52,781 bases of DNA. It comes from Fimbriimonadaceae bacterium. GTDB taxonomy: Bacteria > Armatimonadota > Fimbriimonadia > Fimbriimonadales > Fimbriimonadaceae. A program made the position numbers and the translations under genes. The notes under the pieces are model-generated. The model saw nothing but the letters and a program-made list of their open reading frames with translations, searched no databases and was not told the origin of the DNA. The DNA is taken from the NCBI GenBank assembly GCA_025934835.1, contig JAICWL010000011.1:1-52781 (forward strand). Direction: 5' to 3'. Below, piece by piece: positions 49,504-52,781 of this stretch (its first letter is position 1; each line of letters opens with the position of its first letter).

Positions 49504-51624
49504 CTAGTTGCCTACCGAGGCGCCCTCCGGCTTCTTGAACCCGCTTGGGAAATACGCCCAATGCGGATAACTGCTCGTCGGGGTGTATTTCTGGATACGG
49601 AAAACCTGAACGTGGAATCCGGTATCCACAGTCACAAGCCGGTAGGGCATTTTGGTATCCCCAACCTTTCGGTAATCCGAGAACAGCCAAACAGACGGCG
49701 CGTCACCCTGCTCCCTTCGCAGCACGAGATTGGTCCGCTCGGAGACGAAGTCCAGAATCCGCGAGCCGTTCTTCGGAGTGCGCGAGAGAACCCACACCGG
49801 CTCCCTGCCCAGCGTCGTCTCCGCCAAGATCTCGCTGTGGTCGTAATCGCTCGGAGTATCCGCGCCTCGCAGCAGTGCCGATTCGACCTGGTTGTCCACG
49901 GCGGCGGGCCCCATAAGAGGATCGAGCCGAGAAAACGTGGTGGCGGCCCCACCCGAGTCACCGTTCACACCAATGAGCTGCTCGCAGATCCGCTTGCCCA
50001 TCGCGTCGTCAATTTCGAATTCGGCGAAGCTGTCCGGAGGCGTGGTGAATAGCAGCCCGCTGCCCGAGATGCCCTCTTGCAAGTACCGCACGGTATATCG
50101 GCCCACATAGGTTCGCTTGTCCGCGGATCCGCCGGTCGCAACTGCGATCCGCCTCTCTAGCTCTTTCGCACCCGGCCCCAGCTCGACTATCGGGTGCTGA
50201 CGCCAGACCTCGGCCATGCCGTCTCTCGTCACTTCGGCCAAAGGCTCCGCGGGGTGCATCAGGCTGTAGTCGTCATCGCGAAAAGTAATCGACAGCTTCT
50301 CATTGTTCGGGCTCGCCGTGTGATAGGTGCGCTCGCCTACACGATTTAGGCGGATCGCCTTACCGCGGTCGAACATCGCCCACAGCGAAAGGCTGGATCG
50401 CCAAATTCTGAGCAGATGCGAATCCGTCCGATCCACGTACACGCCAACCTCTTTGCCGTACTGTCGCTGCCACTTCATGTCGGGCTTGCCCACGAGACGG
50501 GTGAGAATCGTTGCGGCGGCAGCGAAGTTTCCGCCCCGCCCGGCATTGTTCGTCAAGATCGCAATTCCCAAATGGCGGGAGGGCACGAGCGCTACATAGG
50601 CCTGGAAGCCCGGTAGGAATCCGTCGTGCCATATCACTGGCACGCCGTAGCGATCCTGAATCATCCAGCCGAACCCGTAGCGATCTTCGTCGTCCCACTG
50701 GATCCGCGGCTTGTAGACTTCCATCAGGCCCTTCTTGGAAATCAGCCGCTTGCCGTCGATCTGACCCCCATCGAGGTGGAATTGGAGCCATCTCGCCATG
50801 TCCCGCGCACAGCTCTTGATCGCGCCTGCGCCGCCGATATTCAGGGCGTCGATCCGGTCGTCGTGCTTCACTTTGCCGTCTGTCGGATCGAACCACGTCC
50901 CGACTGCAAGTCGGCTCTGGTCCAACGAGTCGAGAGGAGCCACGGTTGTGGACGTCATACCGAGGGGCTCGAAAACGTGCGTTCGCAGGGCTTCGTCCCA
51001 GGTCTGTCCGAAGGCCTTGCCCGCTACTTCCGAAGCGGTATGCACCAGCACGTTCGAGTACTGGGCGTTCTCGCCGTACGGGAACGTCGGCTCGTCGCTT
51101 GCCAGAAGTTGGATGCATTCGTCCGCGGTCAGGGAACCCGATGCCCAAGCGAGGTCCGTGCGTGGGAGCCCGCTGCGGTGGCACATCAGGTCGGCCAAAG
51201 TCATGCTGCGATCCGCTACCGGATCCTTCAAGTGGAAGAACGGCAGGTACTTCCTGGGGGGATCGCTGAGCGAGAGCTTGCCCTGATCCGCCGCCATGGC
51301 GAGCAGCACGCCGGTGAACGCCTTGCTGCACGAAGCGAGCTGGAATAACGTATCGGGAGTGACGGGCAGCTTCTTGTCCGGATCGCGATACCCGAACCCG
51401 CGCATCATCGCCACCTTGCCGTCCTTCACGATGACGACCGCCATGCCCGGCACCTTCAGCGCCGAGCGCTTCGCGTCGATCTGCCTGGCGATATCGGGCA
51501 GCGCCGCCTGGAGCTGCTCCTGGGTCAGGTCCGGCAAAACCGTCGGGTTCTTATGGTCCTGAGCCGGCCCGATCACCGCAGCGGCGGCAAGAGGCAAAAC
51601 GGCGATTACGCGGGAGAGGGTCAT
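49504..51624 (-). CDS. Exported serine hydrolase (beta-lactamase/PBP4*-like)
   Basis: 706 residues. The signal peptide is near residues 1-22. The class C-type core has Ser98 in SCSK (98-101) and Tyr189-Ser-Asn in QYSN, as in penicillin-binding proteins and esterases such as EstB; HDGFLPGFQ at ~350 replaces the KTG box. A C-terminal region from ~400 contains no known catalytic motif, with many aromatic and charged residues, and may bind the substrate. Peptidoglycan or beta-lactam targets are plausible, but the true substrate is unknown. The start at 51624 is supported by TATGAT 7 bases upstream. Confidence 0.85.
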   Translation of the reverse strand: MTLSRVIAVLPLAAAAVIGPAQDHKNPTVLPDLTQEQLQAALPDIARQIDAKRSALKVPGMAVVIVKDGKVAMMRGFGYRDPDKKLPVTPDTLFQLASCSKAFTGVLLAMAADQGKLSLSDPPRKYLPFFHLKDPVADRSMTLADLMCHRSGLPRTDLAWASGSLTADECIQLLASDEPTFPYGENAQYSNVLVHTASEVAGKAFGQTWDEALRTHVFEPLGMTSTTVAPLDSLDQSRLAVGTWFDPTDGKVKHDDRIDALNIGGAGAIKSCARDMARWLQFHLDGGQIDGKRLISKKGLMEVYKPRIQWDDEDRYGFGWMIQDRYGVPVIWHDGFLPGFQAYVALVPSRHLGIAILTNNAGRGGNFAAAATILTRLVGKPDMKWQRQYGKEVGVYVDRTDSHLLRIWRSSLSLWAMFDRGKAIRLNRVGERTYHTASPNNEKLSITFRDDDYSLMHPAEPLAEVTRDGMAEVWRQHPIVELGPGAKELERRIAVATGGSADKRTYVGRYTVRYLQEGISGSGLLFTTPPDSFAEFEIDDAMGKRICEQLIGVNGDSGGAATTFSRLDPLMGPAAVDNQVESALLRGADTPSDYDHSEILAETTLGREPVWVLSRTPKNGSRILDFVSERTNLVLRREQGDAPSVWLFSDYRKVGDTKMPYRLVTVDTGFHVQVFRIQKYTPTSSYPHWAYFPSGFKKPEGASVGN

Positions 51625-51631
51625 CGAACGC

Positions 51632-51637
51632 ATCATA
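51632..51637 (-). promoter_or_regulatory. -10-like hexamer TATGAT, leaderless register
   Basis: On the minus strand TATGAT ends 7 bases before the ATG at 51624. It supports that start over the ATGs a few codons upstream. Confidence 0.5.
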
Positions 51638-51681
51638 CAGTCGACAGGCTGGAAAAGCAACTTCTGGGCCGCTCGGCTCCA

Positions 51682-52179
51682 TCATGCGAAAAGTTCTGCC
51701 TGGGCTTCTCTTCGTTCCAGATCGAGGAGAAATTTCTTTCGGTCCAACCCTCCGCCATATCCCACGAGGCGCCCACTCGAGCCGATCACCCTGTGGCACG
51801 GAACCACGATCGAGATCGGGTTCCTTCCGTTTGCCAGCCCAACGGCACGGGCTGCCGCAGGATTGCCCACGCGGCGCGCGAGCTCGCCATAGCTGATCGT
51901 TTGTCCGAAGGGGATGTTCAGCAACTCGCTCCACACGCGCCTTTGAAACTCCGTTCCGTCCATGCGCAGCGGTAGGTCGAATTCCGAACGTCGCCCGGCG
52001 AAATACTCTTGTAGTTGCTCGGCTGCCGAGCGCAGCACGGGCGACGAGTCATCCCTCGTCCAACCCATTTTGGCCGCCGCTTGCTCTCCGCCGTGCATGT
52101 AAAGCGCAGTAAGCTCGCCCGCCTCGGAGGCTAGCAGAAGCGTCCCGATCGGGCTTTCGACAGTTGTGAAGAGAGTCAT
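51682..52179 (-). CDS. ogt: Methylated-DNA-[protein]-cysteine S-methyltransferase
   Basis: 165 residues from the ATG at 52179, with GGAGGAAAGAAG just upstream. The active-site block is [10 protein letters not shown] with Cys128; the helix-turn-helix area reads [26 protein letters not shown]. It transfers methyl groups from O6-methylguanine to its own Cys. The start overlaps the alkA stop by 4 bases, so the two repair enzymes are made together. Confidence 0.96.
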   Translation of the reverse strand: MTLFTTVESPIGTLLLASEAGELTALYMHGGEQAAAKMGWTRDDSSPVLRSAAEQLQEYFAGRRSEFDLPLRMDGTEFQRRVWSELLNIPFGQTISYGELARRVGNPAAARAVGLANGRNPISIVVPCHRVIGSSGRLVGYGGGLDRKKFLLDLERREAQAELFA

Positions 52180-52781
52180 CTTCTTTCCTCCAGGCTCCGC
52201 CACAGATGCATTGCCGCGTACGCCCGCCATGGGCGCCATGCTTCGGCGATCGCGAGGATCGCCTTTGGGTCGTCCGTGCCGAGTGCGTGCCGCACCCCAA
52301 GGTCTCCGTGCGGAAACGCGTCCGGCCAGGCCAGGCACCGCATCAGCACGTATTGTGTTGTCCACTCGCCGATGCCGGGCATCGCGCGCAGAACCGCGGC
52401 AGCCTTCTCCGGGTCCGAGCCCGGCCGAAGGAGAAGCTGTCCCTCATCGACCGCTCGAGCGAGGCCGACGATCGTCCTCGCTCTGGCCAGCGGCATGCCG
52501 ATCGCCGCGACCTGCTCGGGCGCCAAGCCCGCGACGGCGCAGGCTGTCGGCGCTAGTCGCTCGAGGCCGGCGAACGGCGTCTCGATCGGTTCTCCGAACG
52601 CCTCGGCGAACCTCGCTGCCAGGGTGGTCGCGCCGGCAACGCTCACTTGCTGGCCAAGAATCGCTCGAACCGCAGTTTCGAAGCCGTCGAATGCGCCAGG
52701 CACCCGCAGGCCCGGGCGACCTTCCGCCAACGAGCCGAGTGCCTCCAGAATGCCGCACGGCTCCGCGTCCAGATCGAAAAC
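52176..52781 (-). CDS. alkA: AlkA-type DNA-3-methyladenine glycosylase, 5' end cut by window edge
   Basis: At least 201 residues are visible; the frame is open to the right edge, so the N-terminus (and any Ada-like fused domain) lies outside. AILGQQVS marks the first helices, [18 protein letters not shown] is the helix-hairpin-helix, and FPHGDLG carries the catalytic Asp of the HhH-GPD superfamily. It removes alkylated purines from DNA. It is coupled to ogt (ATGA overlap). Confidence 0.9.
   Translation of the reverse strand, partial: VFDLDAEPCGILEALGSLAEGRPGLRVPGAFDGFETAVRAILGQQVSVAGATTLAARFAEAFGEPIETPFAGLERLAPTACAVAGLAPEQVAAIGMPLARARTIVGLARAVDEGQLLLRPGSDPEKAAAVLRAMPGIGEWTTQYVLMRCLAWPDAFPHGDLGVRHALGTDDPKAILAIAEAWRPWRAYAAMHLWRSLEERR

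Overview
The window looks like chromosomal DNA of an Armatimonadota bacterium, most likely the Fimbriimonadia/Fimbriimonas group. Pointers are the DUF1559-type prepilin at 7592-8335, a Dop / UBact-type modifier / proteasome beta gene set, abundant secreted glycoside hydrolases, GC-rich codon use, and many genes with a -10-like hexamer 5-8 bases before the start codon. Taxonomy is inferred from family resemblance only. I see no rRNA, tRNA, CRISPR array, transposase or phage gene.

Layout. 1-5358: a cell-wall enzyme running off the left edge (serine hydrolase fused to NamZ), an SGNH hydrolase, a Spy-like protein and three small charged secreted proteins, two of them paralogues. 5431-8335: GH5 glycosidase, a small exported protein, a Doc/Fic-like protein lacking its catalytic residues, and a prepilin-like protein. 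8340-13989: an APC permease, a PilZ protein, DoxX, and the fatty acid/phospholipid operon yceD-plsX-fabH. 14057-18708: an exported protein, then lipoprotein, dop, a 59-residue UBact/Pup-like modifier and prcB, packed as one probable operon. 18749-23020: a sugar-binding lipoprotein, a membrane J-domain protein, an S41 peptidase and small proteins.

23112-37509: a GH2 enzyme divergent from purM, a 557-base gene-free stretch with a 61-bp tandem repeat, hisC-aroF, an antiporter, an HtrA protease, an R3H/AAA ATPase, a methyltransferase, folE2, and an oxidoreductase pair. 37506-43379: truB and nrnA on the minus strand behind a 1013-residue multidomain glycosidase, with a DinB-like gene divergent from it. 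43381-52781: degenerate short tandem repeats, a TolB-like propeller, def-fmt, an ABC sugar permease pair with an intracellular GH26 mannanase, a beta-lactamase-fold hydrolase, and the alkylation-repair pair alkA (cut by the right edge) and ogt.

The standout is 14933-18708. Dop has its metal-binding and catalytic residues, the modifier ends in Ser-Gly-Gln (so it would need deamidation by Dop before conjugation), and the proteasome beta subunit has its propeptide and Thr/Asp/Lys active site. The modifier gene is only 180 bp and fills the gap between its neighbours exactly. No alpha subunit, unfoldase or PafA ligase gene is present in the window.
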